From Coptis chinensis (Eukaryota; Streptophyta; Magnoliopsida; Ranunculales; Ranunculaceae), in the NCBI GenBank assembly GCA_015680905.1, contig CM027378.1, forward strand, positions 55,949,501-56,013,500: a stretch of 64,000 nt of DNA, written 5' to 3'. Positions 47,465 through 58,720 of this stretch are shown here, one piece after another. Numbering within the stretch: position 1 is the stretch's first letter; every line of letters starts with the position of its first letter. Position numbers and translations under genes: made by a program. The notes beneath the pieces are model-generated. The model made no database searches, had not been told where the DNA came from, and saw nothing but the letters and a program-made list of their open reading frames with translations.

Positions 47465-48357
47465 ATGAACACTCACATGACGAGTCTGAATAGGAAGAAC
47501 TACACCATTTGGAAAGCCAAGATGGAAGACTTGCTATATTGCAAGGACTTGGCACAACCCATTGAGAATGAAGGTGAAAAACCTGAATCGGTTGCTGCTA
47601 CTGAGTGGAGCAAGCTTGACATAAAAGTAATTGGGTACATTTGACAGTGGATTGACGATAGTGTCTTTCACCATATATCCCAAGATACTACAGCTTTTGT
47701 CTTATGGAAGAAACTCGAAGACCTCTATGAGAGGAAGTCGGGCGAAAACAAAGTGCTGCTCGTTAAAAAGTTTGCCAACACAAAGGTTATTCAATGTCTG
47801 AGCATCTTAATGAAGTACAGAATACCATCAATTAGTTACATTTGATGAAGATTAAAATGGGAAATGAAGTTGAGGCTTTGTTTATATTAGGCTCTCTACC
47901 CGAAAGTTGGGAAACGTTAGCAATTTCTATACACTGATCAGCTAAGGATGGAATCATTTCCATGGAGATGGCTACCGCGTCTTTGTTGAATGAGGAGACT
48001 AGAAGGAGTTTAAGAAGCAGCTCCTATCACACAGAGATCCTTGTCACAGAGAAACAAGGGAGTGGTAGAAGCAGAAAACCATCTCATTCTAGAGGTGATG
48101 ACAAAAGCAAATGTAGGGGTGAAGCTAGAACTCCTAAGGCAGAGAGGCAATGTTACTACTGTGCCACCAAGGGTCATTTCAAGTATGAGTGCAGAACACT
48201 GAAGAGGGATGAGAAGAATAACTGTGTACATGAAAACATGGTAAAGAGGAATGGAAACTCAGGCAGAGATACTACCGCACTAGTCGATGATGATCTAGTA
48301 GGAATTGTGTCAGATTGTGGTAAGTGTTGTCTCAGTACCTCATGTCAGGGCACAGAG
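47465..48357 (+). pseudogene. Copia gag, decayed
   Basis: Begins MNTHMTSLNRKNYTIWKAKM, the UBN2-type gag start, then LWKKLEDLYERKSGENK and LPESWETLA. It ends with a CCHC zinc knuckle CYYCATKGHFKYEC near 48150-48190. TGA or TAG codons at about 47642, 47832 and 47936 and a frameshift near 47790 disable it. Gag binds element RNA through the knuckle. Confidence 0.85.
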
Positions 48358-48360
48358 TGA

Positions 48361-51300
48361 GTGGTAGATACGGGTGCTTCCTATAAAAGTTTCTTCACTA
48401 CCTACAAATCGGGTGATTTTGGTGAGGTGAAGATGGGCAACAATGAAGTCTCGAAGATTGTAGGCATTGGGGATGTTCATATAGAAACCAATGTCGGATA
48501 CACCTTGATACTCAAGGATGTAAGACATGTCTTTGACATTCGACTAAGCCTAATTTCCACTGGAAAGTTAGATGATGATGGCTTTGTAAACTCGTTTGGT
48601 AACGGGGTATGGAAACTGAGCAAAGGTTCCATTATAGCAACCAAAGGGAAGAAAACTTGATCTCTTTACAAAACACAGGCTAGTTTGTGTAAAGCAAAAG
48701 TAAATACGGCAGAAGAAGAAACTTCCTCCAAACTATGGCACAAGAGACTGTGTCATATAGGAGAAAAAGGCATGGAAGTTCTTGCCAAGCAAAAAGGCAT
48801 TGCCAGACATCAAAGGTACACATTTAAGTAGATGTACTCACTGTTTGGTAGGAAAGCAACACAAGGTGTCTTTCCAAAGATTCCCGTCTCACAGAAAGGA
48901 CAATGTCCTTGAACTAGTGCACAAAGATTTATGTGGTCCTATAAAAGTAAAGTCCCATGGGAGAGCTTTATACTTTGTGACCTTCATTGATGATGCGTCA
49001 AGAAAGATATGGGCATATAGTCTGAAGACCAAGGATGAAGTACTTTGCGTGTTTGAGAAATTCCATAGCATGGTGGAAAGAGAGACAGGGAAACTTTTAA
49101 AGTGTATTCGCTCAGATAATATGGGTGAGTATATTGAGCCGTTTGAAGAGTATTTCCAGAATCATAGGATTCATCATGAGCAGACCGTTCCCAAAACTCC
49201 GTAGTAAAATGGTATAGCCGAGAGGATGAATCATACCATTGTAGAGAGGATGAGATGCATGATGTCTCACTCTAAGCTACCTAGAAGCTACTGGGTAGAA
49301 GCAATGCGCACAGCCGTACATGTTATCAACCTATCGCCGTCGAAGCCTCTGAATAGTGATTATCCAGAGAGAGTATGGGCAGGCAGAGATGTTGATTATG
49401 GATACTTGAGGGTATTTGGGTGCAAGGCATTTGTGCATATTCTGAAGGATGAGAGATCCAAGCTTGATGACAAAGTCAAGCAGTGTATTTTTCTAGGTTA
49501 TAGGGATGAGAAGTTTGGCTACAAACTCTATGATTCGATTAACAAGAAGGTAATCTGAAGTCAAGATGTTATGTTCTTGGAAGACCAAACCATAACAGAT
49601 TTCGAGGAGGGTGAGAAGCTACAAGCTTTCACTAATGATCTTGTTGATTCAGAACCAGAAGTTCTTACTATGGAATGTGCAGAAGGCATTGAGAATGCAG
49701 AGAACCATGGGCTTAAAGCTCATGATGAGAATCCTATTGCTCATGATGGGATAGAACCTATTGATATAGAAGATGTAGATGAAGTGCATGAACCACCACT
49801 AGATCAAGCAGAAGTGCATCCTCCTGAGGCACCAGCAGATGGGGCAAGGAGGTCAGACAGAGAGAGACAAGCTTCAACTAAGTATCCACCACATACGTAT
49901 GTTCTACTATCGAATGGTGGAGAACCTATGTACTATCAAGAGGCTCTTGAATGTACAGACAAAGAGAAGTGGTTGAAGGTCATGCATGATGAGATGGATT
50001 TTTTGCATAAGAATCACACTTATGAGTTAGTTGAGAAATCGGAAGGAAGAAAAATTCTCAAGAATAAGTGGATCTACAAAGTCAAGCATGAGGAGAATAA
50101 TCCACACTCAAGGCACAAAGCTCGCCTTGTTGTGAGGGATTTGGTCAAAAGAAAGGTATTGACTTTGATGAGATTTTCTCTCCTATAGTGAAGATGATTT
50201 CTATCCGGGTGGTATTGGCTATGACCGCAAGTACGAACCTGGAGGTTGAGCAGCTAGATGTTAAGACAACTTTTCTTCATGGAAACCTTGAAGAAGATGT
50301 CTACCTAGACCAGCCAGAGGGGCTTGAGGTCAAAAGCAAGGAGCACCTAGTATGCAAGCTGATAAAGAACTTGTATGGGTTGAAGCAGGCACCGAGACAG
50401 TGGTACATAAAGTTTGATTCATTTATGGCGAAGAAAGGATACAAGAAGTCTGCTTCCAATCATTGTGTGTTTGTTTAGAAATTTCTAGACGGGGATTTCA
50501 TAGTGCTCTTGTTGTATGTGGATGATATGTTGATAGTTGGCCCGAACATCAACAAGATATCCAAACTGAAGAAAGACTTGAGTAAGTCCGTTGAGATGAA
50601 AGATTTGGGTCAAGTAAAACAAATACTTGGGATGTGGATCACTCGTGATAGAAAGAGTGGGAAGTTGTGGCTTTCTCAAGAAAGCTATATTGAGAAGGTG
50701 TTGAAGAGATTCAACATGGATCAAGCGAAGGCAATCAATTGTTCACTTGGTGGCCAGTTCTGCATGACCAAAGAGATGTGTCCAAAGGGTGAGCATGAGC
50801 AGAGTAAAATGGAAAAGATTCCTTATGCATCCGCAGTGGGCAGATTGATGTATGTAATGGTGTGTACAATACCGAATATTGCTTTCGTCGTTGGTGTTGT
50901 AAGCTGATTTCTGTCAAATCTGGGTAAGGAGCATTGGAAAGGTGTTAAGTGGATATTGAGATATCTCGAAGGCACTTCCAAATTGTTCTTGTGTTTTGGT
51001 GGAAGTAAACCCTTACTTTAAGGCTACACTGATGCAGACATGACAGGTGATGTTGACTCGATGAAGCCCACCTCCGATTAATTATCTGGTTACTTTTGCA
51101 GGAAGAGCAGTTTCTTGGCAATCTAAGTTGCAAAAGTCTGTTGCCCTCTCCACTACAGAAGCTGAGTATATTGCAGCCACTGAGTGTTGCAAAGAGATAT
51201 TATGGATGAAGAGGTTCTTCGATAAACTAGGGCTAAAGCAGAAACAGTTTGTAATTCTATGTGACAGTCAGAGCACCATCCATTTGAGCAAGAATTAGAG

Positions 51301-51465
51301 TTTTCATTCTAGATCCAAGTACATACATGTGCGTTATCATTGGATTAGAGAAGTACTCAAAGACAAGCATTTGTGCATTGAGAAGATCCATACCGACAAG
51401 AACGGGTCAGATATGATGACCAAAGTCTTACCGAAAAGTAAGTTTGATGTTTGCTGTTTGCTGTG
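48361..51465 (+). pseudogene. Copia pol: protease, integrase, RT, RNase H
   Basis: A TGA (48358) precedes VVDTGAS, the protease active site, probably replacing Trp. Then LWHKRLCHIGEKG, HCLVGKQHKVSF, the integrase core (HKDLCGPI, FIDDASRKIWAY, IRSDNMGEYI, and IAERMNHTIVERMR after a TAG at 49204), YLRVFGCKAFVH, CIFLGYRDEKFGYKLYD. RT: KWIYKVK, EQLDVKTTFLHGNLEEDVYL, KNLYGLKQAPRQWY, catalytic LLYVDDMLIVG near 50515, YASAVGRLMYVM. The RNase H part (GYTDAD, STTEAEYI-like) is scattered over frames. Ends at VLPKSKFD where the solo LTR starts. All domains present, none intact as one frame. Confidence 0.92.
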
Positions 51466-52936
51466 TGATAATAGGGAAAACAATAGTTTTACCTACGAAT
51501 AAGTGATGAAACTCAAACGTAAGTAAAACTAAAACTATTTTGTGCTTATATATCAAAGTTCTACACTCTCGATGCTATTGCAATAAGTGGAGTAGAGAAT
51601 TCGTTTCACTCCTAGTTCTTTAGAATTAACGTTAACAACGATTATCAGTTCTATCAAAGTCAATAAGAGTACGGATTAATGTAATTATGCTAACAACGAG
51701 GGAAATAACGTAATCGAAATGTTCTAAATAATAAGACGGCAATTAAAATACTAAGGTTCGAATCTAGATAAAGAATTAGGGGGATTTGATTCCACCTTAA
51801 TTCGACTTAATCAACTAGCAAGAATTATCGTAATCCTAATTGCAATGCTTTCACATAACAATTAGGTCTTTCTAATCCCTAATTGTTCATGGTAATCTCT
51901 ACCAACTAACAACTAGCATGTGAAGCAATCAAACACATTCTCATGGTGAACTAACTACTTTCTAGAATGGAATAGATCATTACCAACAATTCTACGCTAA
52001 TAACAATCAAGTTTCCTCAAGGCTTCCTCCAACCCCTCTAATGGAAGTTTTAGCCTTGAATCATTATACTATCATTTCTAACACAAGAATAATCAAAACA
52101 AGTCATTATTGAATAACTAATTAACTTTATTAATCAAATTTAACAATAGTCTAAGATTCAAAATTAAGTATTGAAATTAACTTTATTAAATACTGAAATA
52201 TAAACTAAGTATTTTATTCTAAAATTCAAAACTTGTTCTAACAACTAATAAAATTGACAACTAACTATATTCATCCATAAAAACTAATTTAATGAATTAA
52301 AAACCAAGAATTTTGATCATTCACTAATTACCAACTAACTAAAAACTAATTGACTAAGTAAAAAAAACTCCGTAGCTTAAGAGCTAAGTCTTTGTCTCTT
52401 CATATGGAGGAGACAAGATCCACAATTTTGTGCATAGGCAGAGGTGTCATGTTTTGGGCCGGAAAATCGAGCCCAAAACCTTATTACTTCAGTCCACAAA
52501 GGGGTTTTCAACTGGATTTGACTTCAATAGCCTTTTCGTCCATTTTTGCTCCTCTAATTGGGTCAAGGCTTGGACTATTAGAAAGCTCTTTCTGAGACGG
52601 TCGTTTTGACATAAGGTAGGCCCAATTCTAAGGTCTGAGTCCAAAGATATGGCCTTCGAAATTCCTGCTGACTTTTGTGCGCTATTTCTGTCCGCTTTGA
52701 CTTTTCAACTTTGATCGGGCTTTAAAAAGGTTTTTTCTCTTTGAATCTTGGTCTTTAATCATAGAACTTCTTAGCAACCAACCTTTGTTCCATTATCTCA
52801 CAAAAGGGGAGCATTTCTGTACATATTCGACTCCAATGCCTGAAATACATAAGAACACGATAACAGTACTAACTCTTACTTATTAATCACATAATTGGTC
52901 AAAAAGCAATATTGTGCTACCGTCGGAATGGTAGCA
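51466..52936 (-). repeat. Solo LTR of the Athila family inside the copia
   Basis: About 1470 bp, bounded by TGATAATAGGG and GGTAGCA. The reverse complement matches the LTRs at 11229-12708 and 24637-26118 over most of its length (for example GACCAATTATGTGA and GAACTAGGAGTGRAACGAA), with clearly more divergence than those two show from each other. The first 50-60 bp on the sense side differ. Copia sequence resumes at GACTCCTCCTG. I could not identify a TSD. Confidence 0.8.
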
Positions 52937-52988
52937 GACTCCTCCTGTTGATTTGGAAATTACATGGAGGTATTCCCCCTCACTGTTC

Positions 52989-53001
52989 AGGAGGGGGAGA
53001 T
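52989..53001 (+). promoter_or_regulatory. Polypurine tract of the Tork-like copia
   Basis: AGGAGGGGGAGAT directly before the 3' LTR start (TG at 53002). Confidence 0.85.
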
Positions 53002-53644
53002 TGTTGGAGTTATCCCTCACATGAGGAGAAAAATGAGTTCAGTTTGCGTGGAGAGCTTGGCCAAGACGCGCTCAGTTAGTCTTGCTCAAAGGTGGCATGC
53101 CATGGACAACTTACAAGATTACTTTAATGGCAGCTCAACATTTACCTTGCCAAGTGCACACCAGCACCCATGCTGGCCTATTTTCGGCAGAATTCTATTT
53201 TTGTGGAACTGCGAGTTTGCAATATAAAGTTTGGGTTTTTGGCAAAACCTAACACGAAAAACACACAAAACACAGAGAGAAAACCCAATCTTGAAAGCAA
53301 TCAAGATTGAGAGATAACCTTTATAGAAAGACAAGTCTGTAAAGAGAGAGGAGTGATCTAGTAAGGTGAAAGACTGAAAGGAGTGATTGTAATCTTTCTT
53401 TCCACTTTATAAAAGGATTAGCTCTTGTGGAAGTAGGCACCATTGGCCGAACCACGGTATATCTTTGTGTTGTGGTATGTGTTTTACTTCTTTACATTAT
53501 TATCTGTTGTTAATAGTTGTTTAGAGAGTTGGGCATGTTAGCTAGGTTATAGTTGATATTTAGAATTTGTCTGGAATTGAAGTGAGTTCAAATACAAGTT
53601 ATCGGTGTAGTGGGTATCGATTGATATCGGATTAAACCCCAACA
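53002..53644 (+). repeat. 3' LTR of the Tork-like copia
   Basis: A 643-bp copy of 46748-47342 with TATAAAAG at 53408-53415. An extra segment near 53429-53456 (GTAGGCACCATTGGCC) is absent from the 5' LTR. Confidence 0.93.
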
Positions 53645-53727
53645 CAACATGTTGGCCACCGTATACAACACCTTTTGTATTTTGTTTCAAGTTTTAATAT
53701 ATTCTCACTTACCAAGCTAAAAAAAAA

Positions 53728-54830
53728 GAAACTCTGCCTAAAAACACTGTCGTTTGCTAATACAAAGGTCGGCTGGAAACCTTCTGTCAATGGTTCCAGC
53801 TCCAACCAGTATAATCCAGGGAGGTATGCTAGCCATAGTACCCAAAAAGGGACCCTGCGAATGCTGAAACTAGAACATTATGCTCCATGGCCCCAAATTG
53901 TGATATAGCCACGGGATCAAGGTGATAAGGTTTTTGAATATTACTAATAGATCGAGAAAGAGATTATGTTAACTCCATCTTCAATGGCCTTATCGTAGGC
54001 AGCAACAATATCAGCAGTGCTGCAAGAATAAATTGGCCAACATACCTTGTATACTACAATTCTGGATTTGGGTGCAATTCTAGTAGCCGTTCCAGGTGCA
54101 TAACGAAAAAAGGATGCATTCACAACTACGCTTCCAGACACTGTAGAAGACGTGTGTGGAGTGTGGACCATGGCCTTCAAAGTCTCTTGGAGAATTATAA
54201 CCTATAATTTCATCAGGTCCCCTGGAGAAAAATATGACTCCAACTAGTTTTCTGTTACAGTGCACCTTCGCGAAATTCTAGCCTTCACTGCGTTCTCCTT
54301 TCCAATGAGAGGGAATTGCAGAAAGACCATTGTCATTGTAACTTTGTCTTTCAGGCCATACGCCAGTATCAAAAACTCCAATGACGATTTCTGAACTGTA
54401 ATTTGAATTTTTGATCAAGCCACTACGAGTTGGCACAAGAGGTTACTGTTAATCAGGCCAATGAACTGCAGTAAATGAGTTGTGTGAATCTGAAGTTTTT
54501 CATTTGGGAAAATGGCAAGAACTTCTGGGCGTGTGTTAAGTAGTTCAGCTTGCTATGAAGTTAACTCCGCAGCAAAACCATGAAAGACCTTTCTGTCAAC
54601 ATGGAGAAGACTACTTTGTTTGGAACTATTTTCCAAGTTGAGCGGGTTTACTGCGAGACTACTCAAGGTTGATTGGTACCAATTAATGTTCAACACCTGT
54701 GAATGTTGAAGGCCGGCTTCATATCATTTCTCACTCGAATTATGTACTTCTGAGACTCATTGTTGTTTGGTTGGCTGGACGAAGGTGAAGTAAGCATAGC
54801 ACAGAAAACCAAAAACCAAAAAATCTCCAT
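53728..54830 (-). pseudogene. Subtilase fragment 1: signal peptide to Asn region
   Basis: Minus strand from ATG 54830: a hydrophobic signal peptide (MEIFWFLVFCAMLTSPSSS), the start of the I9 propeptide (YIIRVRNDMKP) with an early stop, then after frameshifts VIGVFDTGVWPE (catalytic Asp near 54370), RDFEGHG (catalytic His region, with an insertion), SSTVSGSVVVNASFF, GTATRIAPKSRIVVYKVCW, DGVNIISFS, and in other frames AMEHNVLVSAFAG, GTMASIPPWIILVGAGTIDR and VLANDSVF. This is the N-terminal half of a secreted subtilase. The left end is the LINE target duplication. Family proteins are about 750 residues; the four fragments sum to roughly that. Confidence 0.9.
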
Positions 54831-54907
54831 TGGAGAGAATTGAAACAAGAGACAGAGAGAATATTGGAGACAGAGGAATTAGTCTTGAGTTTAATAGATG
54901 AGTATGA

Positions 54908-54914
54908 CTTTATA
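54908..54914 (-). promoter_or_regulatory. TATA box of the dead subtilase gene
   Basis: Minus strand TATAAAG about 80 bp upstream of the ATG, with a pyrimidine-rich leader (TCTCTCTGTCTC) between. Typical plant spacing, so fragment 1 likely keeps its original promoter. Confidence 0.5.
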
Positions 54915-55100
54915 ATGAAGTAATAGACTGAAAAGTACTAAATGCTTAGGAAGTGCTAAACGTTAATTTATTGAAGTGGTATTGTTGTGAGTGAGAAATT
55001 TTGGTCAGAGTTGTTTTGGTAATTTCAGATTCTCTTTCAATTTTTCATATTTAAGTACTAATATGAATTTCCTCTCCAGTATGCTTCTAATTGAACTACA

Positions 55101-55626
55101 TGTGAGGGACTAATATTCACATCCAGTAAATATCAAACATGTGTCTAGCACAAATGGAACTACCGCGCTTTCCTCCAGGTCGCCAAATTACACCCCGCAC
55201 CCTCAGCTATCTTCATAGCAACTCGCACAAAGAGTACGATCTCTTCAGAGAGATCTACCTACCAGTTTGACTAATATAGCGATCTCCAGAAGATCCACAC
55301 TTGCTTATGCAATAACAGATGTTACAGGTGTCACCATCAAGACCGGACCTCCATATGCGCACTCCATTACTCCACCATAACTCGCCATCATGGCTCATTA
55401 AATAACATCAAGTCCATAACTTGACCTGACGCCCGCAGAGGAGGAAGCACGGACAACTTGCCTATATAAAGAGAAGAGGAACTACGTCTGACTTTATTCA
55501 AGTTTGGCTAAAGAACTTGATACGTAGGCAGCTCGCATCTATCGCAAACTTAGTCAACTCATACCAAATCCCCAATCTCCCTCCAATTCAAGACCTGTGA
55601 AGCCTAGACCAATTCGAGCATTTACA
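55101..55626 (+). repeat. 5' LTR of the Tat-like element
   Basis: Begins TGTGAGGGACTAATATTC, ends GAGCATTTACA. TATATAAA at 55463-55470. Matches 62909-63438. Confidence 0.9.
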
Positions 55627-55630
55627 TAAT

Positions 55631-55645
55631 TAGCGCCGTCTGTGG
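55631..55645 (+). promoter_or_regulatory. Primer-binding site of the Tat-like element
   Basis: TAGCGCCGTCTGTGG four bases after the LTR; one base from the TGGCGCCGTCTGTGG seen in many plant gypsy elements. Confidence 0.7.
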
Positions 55646-55702
55646 CTCGATTTCTTGAGAAAAACCAATCTTCAACTCTAAAATACCTCAAGCCCACGAA
55701 GC

Positions 55703-58071
55703 ATGGAAAGCCTACAAGAGCAAGTGAAGAGTCTGGTCAACCAGATGGGAACGATGAACGACAGCATCACCCTACTTCGCCAAGAAAACGCCGCGCTCAA
55801 AACTCAGGTCGCAATCCAAACACCAAACAGCAACACCGTTGAGGACGACATTCTCGAAGTAAACCAGTAAATCAACGAACTATTCTAGCGAATTGATCAG
55901 AGCACTGTTAAGCGAGATGCCACTCAGATCGTCTAGAAGATGCTAAAGACATATCGGGCTTCCCCGTTCATAACTAAGGTACTCAGTAAACCCTCTCCTC
56001 AAGACTTCATCTAATTAAGGTTTGAGATGTATGACGGCAGCACGTGTCCTGGTCAACACGTAGCTCGCTACATCCAAAGTTTTGCACTCTATAGTGCTCA
56101 GGAGTGGGACCATCTGCAATGTCGCCTGTTACCTGCCAGTCTCAAAAATGGCGCTCTGGATTGGCTCTATACACTAGAACCAAACTCGATTGAAAGTTTT
56201 GAAAAGCTCACTAACCAATTTGCTGGCCAGTACGTTCACAACCAGTGCAAAAAAGCCGACCTCAATTCACTCTTCCAGCTATCTGATAAGTGCTCAAAAA
56301 GTGCATTTTAACCCTCGATTATACCTCTTGTTTAGCCATCTTAGTGGACTAATAGTGTTTGTAAGTTATGTTTTATGATTCTACAGGTGAAAGAGAGAGT
56401 TTTGTAGAATATTAGAGAAAATGGGTAAAACGGAGCAATTCAGAGTATTAAAGATCACATGGGAAGTCCGTGGACAATCATGGAGAAGGCCAAGGAATTA
56501 AAGCTATTAAAGATGCAACTTGGACCTATTTTAAAGCCTATTTGGAAGCCCGAGGCCAAAGGATTCGTTGCTTGGACCAAAGCTCGCAAAAGAGGATAGA
56601 AGGATGGAGCAAAAGAGGGAAAATACACTTCCGCGTCTGGGACGCATGGATCGTGCGTCCAAACGCATGAAACGACACTGTAGCCACTTCCTTCTCAGTT
56701 TTGGAGACGAAGTTGGACTTTGAAAGAAGTTGATTTGTATTAGGAAACAAATGGCGATTTGGAATGCTTCTAGAACTCATTGTAACCACTATAAATAGAG
56801 GACCTAAGTTCCTCATGTAATTTGCCAATTCACTTATACTCTTGTCTCCAGAATTTGAGGCAGAAAGAGATTAACAATAAAAGATTCGGTTTTAACTAGT
56901 CGAGTCTTAATAAATTAGTCTTTCTAGTCTTATATTCTTCGACTCTTCTTCTTCTCATTCTTCGTGTTCTTCCTTCTATATGGAAGGTTAATCTTCTCCT
57001 TCAAGGGAGGAGATGAAGCCGATACTTAAGGTTTAATGATTCTTCTAGTTCATGGTGTTCTTCAATCAGGTTAGTTCTTTATGTTTTTAGTTATTAGTTT
57101 CATTGCCCACACCAGGGGATGGAAGTATAGAATAAGGTTTATGTTTTGCAATATTAATATCATGCTAGTGTTCTTTACTTTTCTTCTAGTAGTATAGTTC
57201 TTTAGAGTTAGGGAAGTATTCTTTGTATTGCCTTAGAAGGGGTAGCTCAGGGAGTGGCTGCCTAGGGGAAGTATTCTTTGTATTTGCCTTAAGTGGTGAT
57301 TCATTGAATGGCCGCCCTATTAGGAAAATAGGAAGTACTCCTTGATGTTTCTCTTGGTAATACATTGAATGGCTGCTCGAGCTTACATAAAAGGAAAAAA
57401 GATATTAATAGCATAAACATAGGAACAACCTTAAGTAGAGTTAATTATTAACAATGTTTTTTCCAAGAGAGTATCGACACTCGCTCGATTGCCTAATTGT
57501 AGTTTACTTGTGAGAACAACCATGAAGCATAAAGTCACATATCAAAAGTATCGGTGGATTTTAATCTCTTGAATTCCCTCTCATATAAATTCTCAATAGT
57601 TTAGTTTAGTTTAGTTTAGCATTAGAATCTACAATATCTATAATCATAGTTTTTAATCTCTCAAACCCCCTTTCCAGTCATGTCCTTCATATAAACATAC
57701 ACTTAAAAGTGGAACGATACCCTACTCATCTTTTACTTATTGAGGGATAATTAGGTTTTGATACGGTTCTATTTTGTTCAACGACCATCATCCATCTACA
57801 TCATCTATCTACATCATCCATACACCATCAATAAACACACACAAAAAAGCGCGTGTCACTGTCTCAGAAGAGTGACAAATTAATCCTCTCCTTCTTAGGA
57901 CGATTCAAAATAGAGTTGATGTCCATGGAGAGTGGCCTCAAGGAGTTCGCCACCTTGGCCTTCACCAACACTATCCAGAAACACACTTGGCTATCCAGGT
58001 CGCTAATAAAAAAGCGTCTTGAAAAACTGAAAAACTTGTACATGCGCGTGGACAAGTACATCAAGCTGTAA
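55703..58071 (+). pseudogene. Tat-like gag, split by a solo LTR
   Basis: From ATG 55703: a coiled-coil start (MESLQEQVKSLVNQMGTM, NSITLLRQENAALK-like), stops at 55868 and nearby, then the retrotransposon gag domain (FEMYDGSTCPGQHVARYIQSF, LKNGALDWLYTL, IESFEKLTNQFAGQYV). The frame halts at LFQLSDK where a solo LTR begins (56291). It resumes after 57830 with LSQKSDKLILSFLGRF, GLKEFATLAFTN and KHTWLSRSLI. Not functional. Gag would form the particle. Confidence 0.85.
56291..57830 (+). repeat. Solo LTR inside the Tat-like gag
   Basis: Bounded by TGCTCAAAAAGTGCATTTTAACC and ACACCATCA, about 1.54 kb. Flanks are ATAAG (56286-56290) and ATAAA (57831-57835), 4 of 5 matching. Contains a TATAAATAG motif near 56791 and repeated GGAAGTATTCTTTG units at 57207-57280. 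No coding. Family unknown; no second copy in the window. Confidence 0.65.
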
Positions 58072-58720
58072 TAGGGGCTAGAATGTGAAGGTGAAAAAAA
58101 GGAGGTCACGGCAATCATAGATGCCGCCCCATCCTCCAATAAGTGACCCAAACCACAAGGACAGAAGTCTGGCACCAGAACGCACACCAAGTGCGAGTTT
58201 GTTGTCCTTACCCGATCTCCCAGTTACATACTGGAAAAAATCAAGAAAGCGTCCTACTTCAAACCTGAGGTGAATCGACCAAACGATACCCCCAGGCAAA
58301 CCATACTGCGTTTTCCATAAGGCAAAGTGTCATTAGACCAACGAGTGTTGGGGGCTGAAGCATTAGCTCCAGGACCTCATTGAAATAGGGCATATCAAGC
58401 ATTACACTGAGATTGCATATGGTGACCTATGCCATAAATTGATGGTTCGCAGAGAAAGAAGTTGAAGTCCAGCTCGTACTGACAACCGTCGAGGTCGCTC
58501 TCAGGTTCGCGGCTGCTCTATGGAGCAATCTCGACATGAGCATCGCCATCACTCTTCTGACAGAGACAACAATCGAACCATCAACATGATCACCTTCCAA
58601 GACCACTTTGTCACGTCCTCCAGGGAGAAAAGGAGATGAGTGGGCACTCTCCAAGAAATTTACCAGTTCTCCTCCTAAGCAGCCCCCCCCCCCCCCCCAT
58701 TCCATGCACAAGCAGCCGCA
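58072..58720 (+). other. Tat-like gag-pol linker, decayed
   Basis: Poorly preserved sequence between gag and protease with scattered basic stretches and a poly-C run at 58687-58699. I could not follow a frame. Confidence 0.5.

Larger units (their letters stand above)
46748..53644 (+). mobile_element. Complete Tork-like Ty1/copia element
   Basis: LTRs at 46748-47342 and 53002-53644, flanked by a perfect CAACA duplication (46743-46747 and 53645-53649). PBS, gag, protease, integrase, RT and RNase H follow in copia order, then a PPT. It contains a 1.47-kb Athila-family solo LTR near its 3' end. Without that insert the element is about 5.4 kb, normal for copia. LTR differences include indels around 47155 and 53430. 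Confidence 0.93.
45065..53727 (+). mobile_element. 5'-truncated LINE, split by a copia element
   Basis: LINE body 45065-46747 continues at 53650-53727 after the copia insertion and ends in an A tract (53719-53727). It is flanked by GAAACTCCGCTGAAAA (45048-45063) and GAAACTCTGCCTAAAA (53728-53743), 13 of 16 matching, as expected for a LINE target duplication. Both flanks are consecutive subtilase sequence. The 5' part with endonuclease and RT is missing. Confidence 0.85.
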
